From Pannonibacter sp051860505 (lineage in GTDB: Bacteria > Pseudomonadota > Alphaproteobacteria > Rhizobiales > Stappiaceae): a stretch of 64,000 nucleotides of DNA. The notes under the pieces are model-generated. The model was not told where the DNA came from and made no database searches. It saw only the letters and a program-made list of their open reading frames with translations. How positions within the stretch are numbered: position 1 is the stretch's first letter; every line of letters starts with the position of its first letter. This document shows positions 9,153-18,139 of the stretch, in pieces. Location of the stretch: NCBI RefSeq assembly GCF_051860505.1, contig NZ_JBHYDX010000002.1, positions 124,001 through 188,000 on the forward strand, read 5' to 3'. The position numbers were made by a program, and so were the translations under genes.

Positions 9153-9520
9153 CCCGGCCCTTTGGCACCACGCCTGTCTACCGAAGCTGACACATCTTCC
9201 TTTACGTCCGGTATCTCACGCCGCAGCCCAATCTAGGTATATTTCCTAGCAAATAACCACTGTTTCGCCGAACTGTACACAATCCGACCGGATTTGAAAT
9301 GGAATTGATGTCCGTCTTTCCCCGAAGTTGCAGAAGCACACCAAGTGTGCGTTGCAACTTTCAGGCATCAAACTGACCTCCGGCCAGTGAGCCGGTCCGC
9401 AACAGGACTGCCCTGTGCAGGCCCAGTACCATGGAAAATCGATTGCCCGGTCCAGTGGCCTGAACACACAAACGCCCAGACTGGATAAGCCCGGGCGATG
9501 CCATCAAAAAAGAAGGGGAA
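9153..9520. other. Intergenic region with a strong stem-loop
   Basis: No supported gene. The notable structure is a stem-loop at 9325-9360: AAGTTGCA pairs with TGCAACTT and, inside it, GCACAC pairs with GTGTGC around a CAA loop, with a small internal loop. No U-run follows on either strand, so it is not a clear intrinsic terminator; it could be a structured RNA or a protein-binding dyad. Confidence 0.5.
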
Positions 9521-9596
9521 TGGTGAGCGAGCGGGGGCTCGAACCCCGGACCAACTGATTAAAAGTCAGTTGCTCTACCAACTGAGCTACTCGCTC
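9521..9596 (-). tRNA. tRNA-Lys (anticodon TTT)
   Basis: Reading the minus strand, the sequence folds as a full cloverleaf of 76 nt including an encoded CCA. Acceptor stem GAGCGAG pairs with CTCGCTC, the D arm is GCTC...GAGC, the anticodon stem-loop is ACTGA-CTTTTAA-TCAGT with anticodon TTT, and the T arm is CGGGG-TTCGAAC-CCCCG. Confidence 0.97.
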
Positions 9597-9773
9597 CCAC
9601 TTAAGGGACCGCAGAGCCAGGCTCCGCGTTGGCGGTGTGTTTATGTCCAAGTGGCGCGGCGCGCAACCCAGAAAATGACACACACAACATGCTATCCACG
9701 ATCCATAGCCTGCCATGCAAGCGATGAAGGGCCCGTAAACCGGCCGTGTCGCCGGTTTCCAGGCTCCGGTTAG

Positions 9774-10589
9774 TCAGGCTGGGTCGAGGATCAGGCCGAG
9801 ACCAAAATTTTCAGCCGCAGCAACGACCTTGCGCGTTTGGATTGCCGGCACGGTCAGGCGCACTGCGGCAATGCAGGGCAAGGTTCCTGCCCCCTGGATT
9901 GTCAGCCCATAGAGGCCTTCAAATGCCACCGGTGACAGGATGGTGATCAGGCCACGCGCGGTCCGGCATTCAATGCCCAGACTTGTCGAACGCAGTTCAC
10001 GCACCCCTGTGAAGGCTTCCAGGAACACGTGATGATCGGCCGGATCCCGCGCCACCAGAATCACATCGGCAAGTTCCAGCGCGCCGTTGGCATGCGTCTG
10101 GTACTCGGGCTTCCAGAAGTTTTCCGGATAGCGGTTGCGGCAGGTGAAGAAGCCGATTCCCGGCGCATCCGGATCAAGGGTAAAGGTCAGGTCGAAGCCG
10201 ACCTTGCGGGCACTGCCATCCGGGGCCGTCGCCGTCCGCTCAAACCCGAAGGGCTCAAACACCTTCAAGCCGGCGGCAGCAAACTCAGTCCGGTCCGCGT
10301 CCGGATCAATGCTGTCCAGCACCAGCATCGAGGCCCCCTCGCCACGGGCGAGAAAATCCCGGTTGAACGCACCGAAGGAAAACGCGCCCTGGCCTGGTGC
10401 CGCAATATCGACACCGGCCGGCACCGTCAGCAACTCCAGGAAGGTGCCCTGAAGCTGGACCAGCCGGTTCTCCGTGCCCCAGGGATGCCGGGCTTTCGGC
10501 GTCAGGGTAAAGCCCAGTGCTTCGTAGTGGGCCGCGGCCTGATCAAGTTCACGCACGGCCACCACGACATGATCGAGACCCCGGATCAT
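9774..10589 (-). CDS. VOC / glyoxalase-like domain protein
   Basis: A 271-aa protein of the vicinal-oxygen-chelate superfamily, of the glyoxalase-like type that often has two VOC modules. The first module begins IRGLDHVVVAVRELDQA and continues with NRLVQLQGTFLELL; the second half has ADVILVARDPADHHVFLEAFTG. The substrate is unknown. The start is placed at the ATG (10589) just before the conserved first strand, 19 bases downstream of pyrG on the same strand; a longer frame would run back into pyrG. It may be co-transcribed with pyrG. Confidence 0.8.
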   Translation of the reverse strand: MIRGLDHVVVAVRELDQAAAHYEALGFTLTPKARHPWGTENRLVQLQGTFLELLTVPAGVDIAAPGQGAFSFGAFNRDFLARGEGASMLVLDSIDPDADRTEFAAAGLKVFEPFGFERTATAPDGSARKVGFDLTFTLDPDAPGIGFFTCRNRYPENFWKPEYQTHANGALELADVILVARDPADHHVFLEAFTGVRELRSTSLGIECRTARGLITILSPVAFEGLYGLTIQGAGTLPCIAAVRLTVPAIQTRKVVAAAENFGLGLILDPA

Positions 10590-10608
10590 CCGCCCCTCCC
10601 CGCCCGGC

Positions 10609-12237
10609 TCAGACAAGTCGGCTGCGCTTGACGGCCGCGCCAATGAAAGACGCAAACAGCGGATGCGGTTCAAAGGGCCGCGACTTCAGCTCCGGATGAT
10701 ACTGCACGCCGATGAACCAAGGATGGTCGGCGATCTCGACCGTCTCCGGCAGCACGCCGTCCGGAGAGGTACCTGCAAAGCTGAGACCGCAGTTCTCCAG
10801 GGTCGGGCGATAGGCGATATTCACCTCGTAGCGGTGACGATGGCGCTCCGAGATTGTTGTGGTGCCATAGATTTCAGCGATGCGCGATCCAGGCTTCAGC
10901 GCGGCCTGATAGGCTCCGAGGCGCATGGTGCCACCGAGGTCATCCCCGTCCGCGCGCGTCTCCACTTCATTGCCGCGCACCCATTCGGTCATCAAGCCGA
11001 CAACCGGTTCGGACGATGGGCTAAACTCGGTCGAACTGGCCTTGGCGATGCCGGCGAGATTGCGGGCCGCCTCAAGCACGGCCATCTGCATGCCGAAGCA
11101 GATGCCAAAATACGGAACCTTGCGGGTACGGGCGAAATGCGCCGCAGCGATCTTGCCTTCGGCACCGCGCTCACCGAAGCCACCCGGCACCAGGATGCCC
11201 GCAACGCCTTCGAGGTAGAGGCCCGGATCCTCCTTTTCGAAAGTCTCCGATTCGATCCATTCGAGGTTGACCTTGACATTGTTGGCGATGCCGCCATGCA
11301 CAAGCGCCTCGATCAACGACTTGTAGGCATCCTTCAGCACCGTGTACTTGCCAACGACGGCAATGGTCACCTCGCCTTCCGGATTGGCGATCCGGCGCGA
11401 AATTTCCTCCCAGCCTTCCAGCTTTGGTGCCGGGGCTCCGGTGATGCCGAAGGCCTTCAGCACTTCCTCGTCAAGGCCTTCCTTATGGTAGGCGATCGGC
11501 ACGTCATAGATCGAGGACACGTCATAGGCTGGGATGACCGCGCTTTCCCGCACGTTGCAGAACAAGGACAACTTGCGCCGCTCGGTGTCCGGGATCTTGC
11601 GGTCGCAGCGGATCATCAGGATGTCCGGCTGGATGCCGATGGAGCGCAATTCCTTGACCGAGTGCTGCGTCGGCTTGGTCTTCATCTCGCCGGCGCTCGG
11701 AATATACGGCATAAGGGTCAGGTGGATGTAGATCACCTGGCCGCGCGGCAGATCATTGCCCAGTTGGCGGATCGCCTCGAAAAAGGGCAGCCCCTCGATA
11801 TCACCAACCGTGCCGCCGATCTCGACCAGCACGAAGTCGACGTCCTCATTTCCCTCCAGCACGAAGGCCTTGATGGCATCTGTCACATGGGGAATCACCT
11901 GTACGGTGCCACCGAGGTAGTCGCCGCGGCGTTCCTTGGCGATGATGTCCTGATAGATGCGGCCGGTGGTGATGTTGTCCTGCTTGGTCGCAGGACGTCC
12001 GGTGAAGCGCTCGTAATGGCCCAGATCAAGGTCCGCCTCGGCACCGTCGTCGGTGACGAAGCATTCGCCGTGCTGATACGGGCTCATCGTGCCCGGATCG
12101 ACGTTGAGATAGGGATCGAGCTTGCGAAGACGGACGGTGTAACCGCGCGCCTGCAGGAGTGCGCCGAGGGCTGCCGAGGCAAGGCCTTTGCCGAGGGAGG
12201 AAACCACGCCGCCAGTGATGAAAATGTATCGCGCCAT
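10609..12237 (-). CDS. pyrG: CTP synthase
   Basis: PyrG converts UTP to CTP using ATP and glutamine. The 542-aa protein begins MARYIFITGGVVSSLGKG, the family signature with the P-loop. The synthetase domain covers about residues 1-265, with YLNVDPGTMSPYQHGE. The C-terminal class I glutamine amidotransferase domain carries the nucleophile Cys in PYFGICFGMQMA and the His/Glu pair in GVQYHPELKSRP. The upstream in-frame ATG (12297) was rejected because homology starts at 12237. It follows secG in the common alphaproteobacterial order secG-pyrG. Confidence 0.97.
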   Translation of the reverse strand: MARYIFITGGVVSSLGKGLASAALGALLQARGYTVRLRKLDPYLNVDPGTMSPYQHGECFVTDDGAEADLDLGHYERFTGRPATKQDNITTGRIYQDIIAKERRGDYLGGTVQVIPHVTDAIKAFVLEGNEDVDFVLVEIGGTVGDIEGLPFFEAIRQLGNDLPRGQVIYIHLTLMPYIPSAGEMKTKPTQHSVKELRSIGIQPDILMIRCDRKIPDTERRKLSLFCNVRESAVIPAYDVSSIYDVPIAYHKEGLDEEVLKAFGITGAPAPKLEGWEEISRRIANPEGEVTIAVVGKYTVLKDAYKSLIEALVHGGIANNVKVNLEWIESETFEKEDPGLYLEGVAGILVPGGFGERGAEGKIAAAHFARTRKVPYFGICFGMQMAVLEAARNLAGIAKASSTEFSPSSEPVVGLMTEWVRGNEVETRADGDDLGGTMRLGAYQAALKPGSRIAEIYGTTTISERHRHRYEVNIAYRPTLENCGLSFAGTSPDGVLPETVEIADHPWFIGVQYHPELKSRPFEPHPLFASFIGAAVKRSRLV

Positions 12238-12297
12238 GGAGCAACACCTTAACGGGACCTGGGCCGGGTCGGCCACACGGGTCTTGCGGTTAGACAC

Positions 12298-12331
12298 AAT
12301 AAAAATGCCCTGCGATTGGTGCCGCAGGGCA
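12298..12331 (-). terminator. Intrinsic terminator after secG
   Basis: On the minus strand TGCCCTGCG pairs with CGCAGGGCA (12306-12314 with 12323-12331), and the stem is followed by a U-rich run (complement of 12298-12305). It lies downstream of the secG stop and upstream of pyrG. Confidence 0.85.
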
Positions 12332-12366
12332 AATTCAGACTGATGAGCCGGCTGGGCCGGGGCGCA

Positions 12367-12750
12367 TTACTGCGCCGCCGGAACCTGCGGACCGGTCGGT
12401 TGCGGGCTCTGCTGCTTCAGCGCATCCAGAACGCCACCACCCGTTGCCGGCGTGTCGCCGCCCAGCGGCGTCGCAGGCGTCTGCGAGGTCGGCAGGCTGT
12501 CGAGCACCGAGGCCGGGCTGTCGTTCATCTTGGCGATGAGGGTGAGCGAGATGGACGTGACAAAAAAGGCCACGGCGAGCAGCGAGGTCGCACGGGTCAG
12601 CACATTGGCCGTGCCGCGCGCAGTCATGAAGCCGCCGCCGCCACCGCCGCCGCCCATGCCAAGCGCGCCGCCTTCGGAGCGCTGCAGAAGGACGACCAGC
12701 ACCAGGGCCAGCACGACCATCAGATGAATGACGATGACCACCGTTTCCAT
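12367..12750 (-). CDS. secG: Preprotein translocase subunit SecG
   Basis: SecG is the small accessory subunit of the SecYEG channel in the inner membrane. The 127-aa protein opens with the first helix METVVIVIHLMVVLALVLVV, then the hallmark loop LLQRSEGGALGMGGGGGGGGF, then the second helix LLAVAFFVTSISLTLI. The C-terminal tail of about 50 residues is Pro/Gln/Thr-rich, as is common in alphaproteobacteria. It lies between tpiA and pyrG, all reading leftward. Confidence 0.94.
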   Translation of the reverse strand: METVVIVIHLMVVLALVLVVLLQRSEGGALGMGGGGGGGGFMTARGTANVLTRATSLLAVAFFVTSISLTLIAKMNDSPASVLDSLPTSQTPATPLGGDTPATGGGVLDALKQQSPQPTGPQVPAAQ

Positions 12751-12821
12751 TTGGGACCGAAACTCTGTTGTACGATTGGCGCCTTCTACACCACTCGTGT
12801 CTGGCTTTCCACCCTTGATGC

Positions 12822-12856
12822 AAAAGAGCTGCCCTGCGCCTGTGGCAAAGCAGCTC
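12822..12856 (-). terminator. Intrinsic terminator after tpiA
   Basis: On the minus strand GAGCTGC ... GCAGCTC (12850-12856 with 12826-12832) forms a stem followed by TTTTG. It is placed just after the tpiA stop and would separate tpiA from secG. Confidence 0.75.
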
Positions 12857-12868
12857 TCCGCTCAAGGA

Positions 12869-13639
12869 TCAGCGATAGGCGGCGATGATACCGAGGAAAT
12901 CCGCCGCTTTCAGGCTGGCACCGCCAACCAGCGCGCCGTTGACATTGGGCACGGCCATCAACTCGGCGGCATTAGCCGGCTTCACCGAGCCCCCATAAAG
13001 AAGCCGCATCGCAGCCCCTTCCGCGCCAAAACGGGCAGCAAGCCGGGCGCGCAAGTCGGTGTGAACTTCCGCGACATCATCGACGGTCGGCGTCAGACCC
13101 GATCCGATGGCCCAGACAGGCTCATAAGCTATGACCGTATTGGCCGCCGTCGCGCCATCCGGAATGGACCCGGCAATCTGGCCGGCGACCACCTCGATCG
13201 TCTTGCCCGCCTTGCGTTCGGCCTCGGTCTCGCCGACGCAGATGATCGCCACAAGCCCGGCCCGCCAGGCAGCTTCCGCCTTGGCCCGCACCGCTGCATC
13301 GCTCTCGCCGTGATCAGCCCGCCGTTCCGAGTGGCCGACGATCACGGCCGTGGCACCGGCATCCTTCAGCATTTCGGCAGAGATATCCCCGGTGTGGGCG
13401 CCCTTGGCATTGGCATGGCAGTCCTGGCCACCCATTGCGATCTTTGTCGATGCCGCATCAGCCGCCAGAGGCGCCAGCAGCGTGGCCGGCGGGCAGATCA
13501 TGACATCGACCTTTTGGGTCAGTGACGGATAGAGCGCTGCAGCAAGCGCCTTGAACTCAGCGCGGTTCGCGTTGAGGCCGTTCATCTTCCAGTTCCCGGC
13601 CACCAGCGGGCGGATCGGATGTGTGTTTGCTGCGGTCAT
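12869..13639 (-). CDS. tpiA: Triosephosphate isomerase
   Basis: TpiA interconverts dihydroxyacetone phosphate and glyceraldehyde-3-phosphate in glycolysis and gluconeogenesis. The 256-aa TIM barrel contains VAGNWKMNG (catalytic Asn/Lys), AVIVGHSERR (catalytic His), the signature VIAYEPVWAIGSG with the catalytic Glu, and the phosphate loop LLYGGSVKPANA / VGGASLKA. The length is normal. It is divergent from ppiD, as in many alphaproteobacteria. Confidence 0.97.
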   Translation of the reverse strand: MTAANTHPIRPLVAGNWKMNGLNANRAEFKALAAALYPSLTQKVDVMICPPATLLAPLAADAASTKIAMGGQDCHANAKGAHTGDISAEMLKDAGATAVIVGHSERRADHGESDAAVRAKAEAAWRAGLVAIICVGETEAERKAGKTIEVVAGQIAGSIPDGATAANTVIAYEPVWAIGSGLTPTVDDVAEVHTDLRARLAARFGAEGAAMRLLYGGSVKPANAAELMAVPNVNGALVGGASLKAADFLGIIAAYR

Positions 13640-13841
13640 CTTGCACTCCTCCGGACTGCCAATGGCGGCAGGTCAAGCTGCTTTGCCGTCTTGGCTAGCG
13701 GGGCGCGGAAGAAAGCGCAAGGGCTGCTGCGGTGACGGCTTGTCCCTCGCCCCTATTGTCCGCTGCCGTTCAACGGGCTATGCAGGGGTAATCGCCCGGC
13801 GGCAACGCCAGGCCGCATGCATATTGACCAGTGGAGACAAC

Positions 13842-15731
13842 ATGCTCGACGCGCTGCGCAAGGGCGCCGGCACCTGGGTTGCCAAGATTTTCCTCGTCCT
13901 CCTCGTCCTCAGCTTTGCAGCCTGGGGCATCGCGGACGTTTTCCGTGGCTTCCAGACGACGACCGCTGCCAAGGTCGGCAATGCCGAAGTATCCCTGATC
14001 GACTTCGAACGGAGCTATCGCCAGGAACTCGACCGGATCGGCCGCCAGATCGGACGTCCGCTGTCGACGACCGAAGGCGCGCAGTTCGGCATTCCGCAAC
14101 AGGTGCTGGGCCGTCTCATCGCCGATGCCGCAATGAACGACGAAGCCAAGGCCATGAACATCGGTCTCTCGAAAGAGGAACTGGCCAAGGCGATTCAGGC
14201 CAATCCGGCCTTTCAGCGCGGCGGCAAATACGACCGCAACCTGCTGCTGGAACTGCTGCGCAGCAACGGCATCCGCGAGGAGCAGTTCGTGACTGACCAA
14301 CAGCTCACGTTCCAGCGCATGCAGATCGCGGAAGGCATTTCCGGAGGCATGAGCGCGCCGAAGACCATGCTCGAAGCCGTCAATGCCTATCAGAATGAAA
14401 GCCGCAGCGCGCGCTATCTGGTTCTCACGCCGCAGAGTGTCGGCGTTCTGGCTGATCCGGATGAAGCCGCCCTCACCGCGTTCTATGACGAACGCAAGTC
14501 TGACTTCCGGGCTCCGGAACTGCGTGCCCTGACCGTTCTGGAATTGACTCCCGAGACCATGGCCAAGGCCGAAACGATCACGGACGAGGCCGCGCGCGCC
14601 GAGTATGAGCGCACGATCAACCGGTACCGCACCGAAGAGCGCCGGCGCGTCCGGCAGATCCCCTTCACCGATCCGGCTGAAGCGGAAACGGCGGCGGCAG
14701 ATCTGGCCGCCGGCAAAACGTTCGCCGACCTGATGGCCGCGCGCAACCTCAAGGAGACCGATGTCGATCTTGGCCTGCTCGCGCGGGACAAGTTCCTCGA
14801 TCCGGCCATTGCCGAGGCGGCTTTCTCCGCCGCGCAGGGCATCGTTCCGCAGCCGGTCAAGGGGCGTTTCAGCACGGTGATTCTCGACGTTGCCGAGATT
14901 TCGCCGGCGGCGACCCGGCCGTTCGAGGACGTTCGGGACGAGATCAAGGCATCGCTGGCACTCGCAGCCGCAGAAGAAGACGTCATGGACCTGCATGACG
15001 AGATCGAGGATGCCCGCGCCGGCGGTACCACGCTTGCCGAGATCGGCACCCGGTTCAATCTCACCCCAACCACGATTGCTGCTGTCGACAGCACCGGCAA
15101 GGACGCAAGCGGCAATGCCCTGACCCTGCCCGGCACCGGCGACTTGCTTGCTGAGGCCTTTGCCAGCGACGTCGGCGTGGAGAACGACGTTCTGGCTTCC
15201 GGTCAGCGTGGCTATCTGTGGTTCGAGGTGGCCAGCGTGACGCCTGCGCGCGACCGCGACCTCTCGGAAGTTCGCCCGGCTGTCGTAGACGCCTGGCTTG
15301 CGGCCGAACGCGAGAAAAAGCTCGTGGACCTGTCCCTCGCCACGGCAGAGCGTCTGCGCAAGGGCGAGACACTGGACGCGGTTGCCGCGGAACTCGGTCT
15401 CGAAATCAAGACGGACCCGGCCTTGAAGCGCAATCTTGCCTCCGCAGACCTTCCTGCGACGGCCGCAAGTGAAGCCTTTGCCGGCCCCGTCGGCACCGTG
15501 GTGGAAACCGCCGGAACCGGTGGCAACCGGGTGGTTCTCGTTGTCGACAGCATTGCGACCCCGGCCTTCTTCATTGAAGCCGAGGAAATCAAGCCGATCG
15601 ACGAACAGATCACGCGGCAGCTGCAGGATTCGCTCCTGAACCAGCTGGTTTCGCAGGTTGAAAAGGACAAGGGCGTCGAGATCAACCAGGCCGGGATCGC
15701 TCAGGTCATCGGAACCAGCCAGACCCAGTAA
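13842..15731 (+). CDS. ppiD: Peptidyl-prolyl cis-trans isomerase, PpiD/SurA type
   Basis: A membrane-anchored periplasmic folding factor of 629 aa. It opens MLDALRKGAGTWVAKIFLVL, one transmembrane helix at about residues 12-32 with the PpiD pattern FAAWGIADVFRG. A SurA_N-like chaperone domain follows (about 40-200), then a degenerate parvulin-like region (about 245-380) and a long C-terminal helical domain. The ATG at 13842 was chosen because a GGAG-containing site (GTGGAGACAAC) lies just before it and the helix starts there; the longer frame from 13551 is an artefact. It heads the rightward run ppiD-trpD-trpC-moaC-moeA. Confidence 0.9.
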   Translation: MLDALRKGAGTWVAKIFLVLLVLSFAAWGIADVFRGFQTTTAAKVGNAEVSLIDFERSYRQELDRIGRQIGRPLSTTEGAQFGIPQQVLGRLIADAAMNDEAKAMNIGLSKEELAKAIQANPAFQRGGKYDRNLLLELLRSNGIREEQFVTDQQLTFQRMQIAEGISGGMSAPKTMLEAVNAYQNESRSARYLVLTPQSVGVLADPDEAALTAFYDERKSDFRAPELRALTVLELTPETMAKAETITDEAARAEYERTINRYRTEERRRVRQIPFTDPAEAETAAADLAAGKTFADLMAARNLKETDVDLGLLARDKFLDPAIAEAAFSAAQGIVPQPVKGRFSTVILDVAEISPAATRPFEDVRDEIKASLALAAAEEDVMDLHDEIEDARAGGTTLAEIGTRFNLTPTTIAAVDSTGKDASGNALTLPGTGDLLAEAFASDVGVENDVLASGQRGYLWFEVASVTPARDRDLSEVRPAVVDAWLAAEREKKLVDLSLATAERLRKGETLDAVAAELGLEIKTDPALKRNLASADLPATAASEAFAGPVGTVVETAGTGGNRVVLVVDSIATPAFFIEAEEIKPIDEQITRQLQDSLLNQLVSQVEKDKGVEINQAGIAQVIGTSQTQ

Positions 15732-15780
15732 CCCGCCATGCAACGGCAGCGCGTCGCGCTCCCCCGCGAAGAGACATCCC

Positions 15781-16794
15781 ATGAGCAATTTCAAGGCCTA
15801 TATCGCCAGGATCGCCGAGGGGGAGCCGCTTGCCCGCGAGGACGCCCGCGCTGCCTTCGACATCATCCTGTCGGGCGAAGCCACGCCGTCGCAGCTCGGC
15901 GGGTTTCTCATGGGCCTCAGGCTGCGCGGTGAAACCATCGACGAGGTCACCGGGGCGGTCGCATCCATGCGCGCCCGCATGCTCCCGGTCTCAGCCCCCG
16001 CCGATGCCATCGACATCGTCGGCACCGGCGGCGACGCGACTGGAAGCTACAATATCTCCACCTGCGCCGCCCTCGTTGTGGCGGGCTGCGGCGTGAAGGT
16101 CGCCAAGCACGGCAACCGCTCGCTGTCGTCGAAATCGGGTTCTTCGGAAGCTCTGGCCCAGCTTGGCGTCAACATCGACATCGGTCCGGAGCGAATTTCG
16201 GCCTGCGTCGCTGAAGCCGGCATCGGCTTCATGTTTGCCCCGCTGCATCATGCGGCCATGAAACATGTCGGCCCGACGCGCATAGAGCTTGGCACCCGCA
16301 CCATCTTCAACCTGCTCGGCCCCCTCTCCAATCCGGCCGGCGTGAAGCGCCAGATGACGGGCGTCTTCGATGGCCGCTGGGTCGAGCCAATCGCCCATGT
16401 GCTGAAGAACCTCGGCTCCGAGCATGTCTGGATCGTGCATGGCTCCGATGGCATGGACGAGATCACCACCACAGGCCCGACTGAGGTGGCCGAGCTGAAG
16501 GACGGCGTGGTCCGCAGCTTCACCATCACCCCGGCCGATGCCGGCCTGCCGACCGCGCGCTTCGAGGACCTGAAGGGTGGCACGCCGGAAGAGAACGCCG
16601 CCGCGTTGCGCGCCGTGCTCACGGGTGCGAAAAACCCCTACCGCGATGTTGTGCTGATCAATGCGGCTGCCTCGCTTATCATCGCCGGCAAGGTCGCGAC
16701 CTTGCCCGAAGGCGTGGCGCTGGCAGCCCGCTCGATCGACAGCGGCGACGCACTCGACCGGCTCGAGCGGCTCGTTGCCGTCTCCAACGGATAA
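15781..16794 (+). CDS. trpD: Anthranilate phosphoribosyltransferase
   Basis: TrpD transfers phosphoribose from PRPP to anthranilate, the second step of tryptophan synthesis. The 337-aa protein carries the PRPP-binding signature DIVGTGGDATGSYNIST and the motif KHGNRSLSSKSGSSEAL, followed by FMFAPLHHAAMKHVGPTR and FNLLGPLSNPAG. The start is the ATG at 15781, about 50 bases after ppiD. The anthranilate synthase genes are not in the window. Only six bases separate it from trpC, so the two are surely one transcript. Confidence 0.97.
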   Translation: MSNFKAYIARIAEGEPLAREDARAAFDIILSGEATPSQLGGFLMGLRLRGETIDEVTGAVASMRARMLPVSAPADAIDIVGTGGDATGSYNISTCAALVVAGCGVKVAKHGNRSLSSKSGSSEALAQLGVNIDIGPERISACVAEAGIGFMFAPLHHAAMKHVGPTRIELGTRTIFNLLGPLSNPAGVKRQMTGVFDGRWVEPIAHVLKNLGSEHVWIVHGSDGMDEITTTGPTEVAELKDGVVRSFTITPADAGLPTARFEDLKGGTPEENAAALRAVLTGAKNPYRDVVLINAAASLIIAGKVATLPEGVALAARSIDSGDALDRLERLVAVSNG

Positions 16795-16800
16795 AACATC

Positions 16801-17607
16801 ATGGCCGATATTCTGACCCGCATCGAAGCCTACAAGCGCGAGGAAATCGCAGCCGCCAAGGCGGCCCGCCCCCTTAGTGAGGTGATGGCGGCGGCAAAGG
16901 CCCAGTCTGCCCCACGCGGCTTCGCCAATGCGATCCGGGCAAAACATGCTGCTTGCGATTTCGCCCTGATCGCAGAGATCAAGAAGGCCAGTCCCTCCAA
17001 GGGTCTGATTCGGGCCGACTTCGATCCTCCTGCGCTGGCCCGTGCCTATGAGGCTGGCGGGGCGGCCTGTCTGTCCGTTCTGACCGATACACCGTCCTTC
17101 CAGGGCAAGCCGGAGTTCCTGACCGCAGCCCGAACCGCCGTGTCGCTGCCGGCCTTGCGCAAGGATTTTCTCTACGACACCTATCAGGTTGCCGAAGCGC
17201 GCGCCTGGGGCGGTGACTGCATCCTGATCATTCTGGCCGCCGTCGATGACGCGCTGGCGAAGGATCTTGAGGACGCCGCCCTCGATCTCGGCATGGATGT
17301 GCTGCTTGAGGTCCATGACGAGGCGGAGCTGGAACGGGCGCTGAAGCTTGCCTCGCCGCTGATGGGAATCAACAACCGCAACCTCAAGACCTTCGAGGTT
17401 TCTCTGGAGACCAGCGAACGGCTTGCCCCGAGGATCCCGAACGACCGGATTATTGTCGGCGAATCGGGCCTGTTCACCCCGGCAGATCTCGCCCGGATGC
17501 AGACGGCTCGGATCTCCACTTTCCTCATCGGCGAGAGCCTGATGCGGCAGGACGACGTAGCCAGCGCCACGCGAGCGCTTCTTGCCCGCAGCGACGAGGC
17601 CGCCTGA
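16801..17607 (+). CDS. trpC: Indole-3-glycerol phosphate synthase
   Basis: TrpC closes the indole ring from carboxyphenylaminodeoxyribulose phosphate. The 268-aa TIM-barrel protein has the signature FALIAEIKKASPSKGLIR (catalytic Lys in the first strand), LRKDFLYDTYQ, GINNRNLKTFEV and VGESGLFTPADL. It is monofunctional, with no TrpF domain attached. It sits between trpD and moaC with gaps of a few bases. Confidence 0.97.
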   Translation: MADILTRIEAYKREEIAAAKAARPLSEVMAAAKAQSAPRGFANAIRAKHAACDFALIAEIKKASPSKGLIRADFDPPALARAYEAGGAACLSVLTDTPSFQGKPEFLTAARTAVSLPALRKDFLYDTYQVAEARAWGGDCILIILAAVDDALAKDLEDAALDLGMDVLLEVHDEAELERALKLASPLMGINNRNLKTFEVSLETSERLAPRIPNDRIIVGESGLFTPADLARMQTARISTFLIGESLMRQDDVASATRALLARSDEAA

Positions 17608-17610
17608 CCA

Positions 17611-18117
17611 ATGGCCGGAGACCAGGATCACCTGACCCATCTCGATGCCAGCGGCACTGCCAACATGGTGGACGTTGCCGACAAAGCCGTGACGCGGCGC
17701 GAAGCCCTGGTTCAGGGCGGGGTCCGCATGGCGCCGGAAACCCTGCAACTGATTCTCGACGGCAACGCCAAGAAGGGCGACGTCATCGGCACGGCGCGCC
17801 TTGCCGGCATCATGGCCGCCAAGCGCACGCATGAGCTGATCCCGCTCTGCCATCCACTGTTGATCACAAAGGTCACCGTCGACATCGAACCGGACCCTGC
17901 CCTGCCCGGCCTGATCGTCACCGCCTCCGTTCGCGTCACCGGCCAGACCGGCGTCGAGATGGAAGCGCTCACCGCCTGCTCCGTCGCCTGCCTGACGATC
18001 TACGACATGGCCAAGGCCGTTGACCGGGGTATGGTGATCGGCAACATCCGGTTGCTTGAGAAAAGCGGCGGCCGGTCCGGCGACTGGCGTGCGGCCGACA
18101 CCGCGCCTGACGCCTGA
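17611..18117 (+). CDS. moaC: Cyclic pyranopterin monophosphate synthase
   Basis: MoaC acts with MoaA in the first step of molybdenum cofactor synthesis, forming cyclic pyranopterin monophosphate. The 168-aa protein shows the family landmarks LTHLDASGTANMVDVADKA, LIPLCHPLLITKV and GVEMEALTACSVACLTIYDMAK with the conserved active-site Asp and Lys, then GRSGDWRA at the C-terminus. It starts three bases after trpC and is followed by moeA, the usual Hyphomicrobiales arrangement that joins tryptophan and Moco genes. Confidence 0.97.
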   Translation: MAGDQDHLTHLDASGTANMVDVADKAVTRREALVQGGVRMAPETLQLILDGNAKKGDVIGTARLAGIMAAKRTHELIPLCHPLLITKVTVDIEPDPALPGLIVTASVRVTGQTGVEMEALTACSVACLTIYDMAKAVDRGMVIGNIRLLEKSGGRSGDWRAADTAPDA

Positions 18118-18139
18118 GCCCGCGCAAGGACCCACTGCC

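Noticed and set aside
9498..9773. Plus-strand frame containing ERAGARTPDQLIKSQLLY
   Set aside because: Spurious translation across tRNA-Lys (9521-9596).
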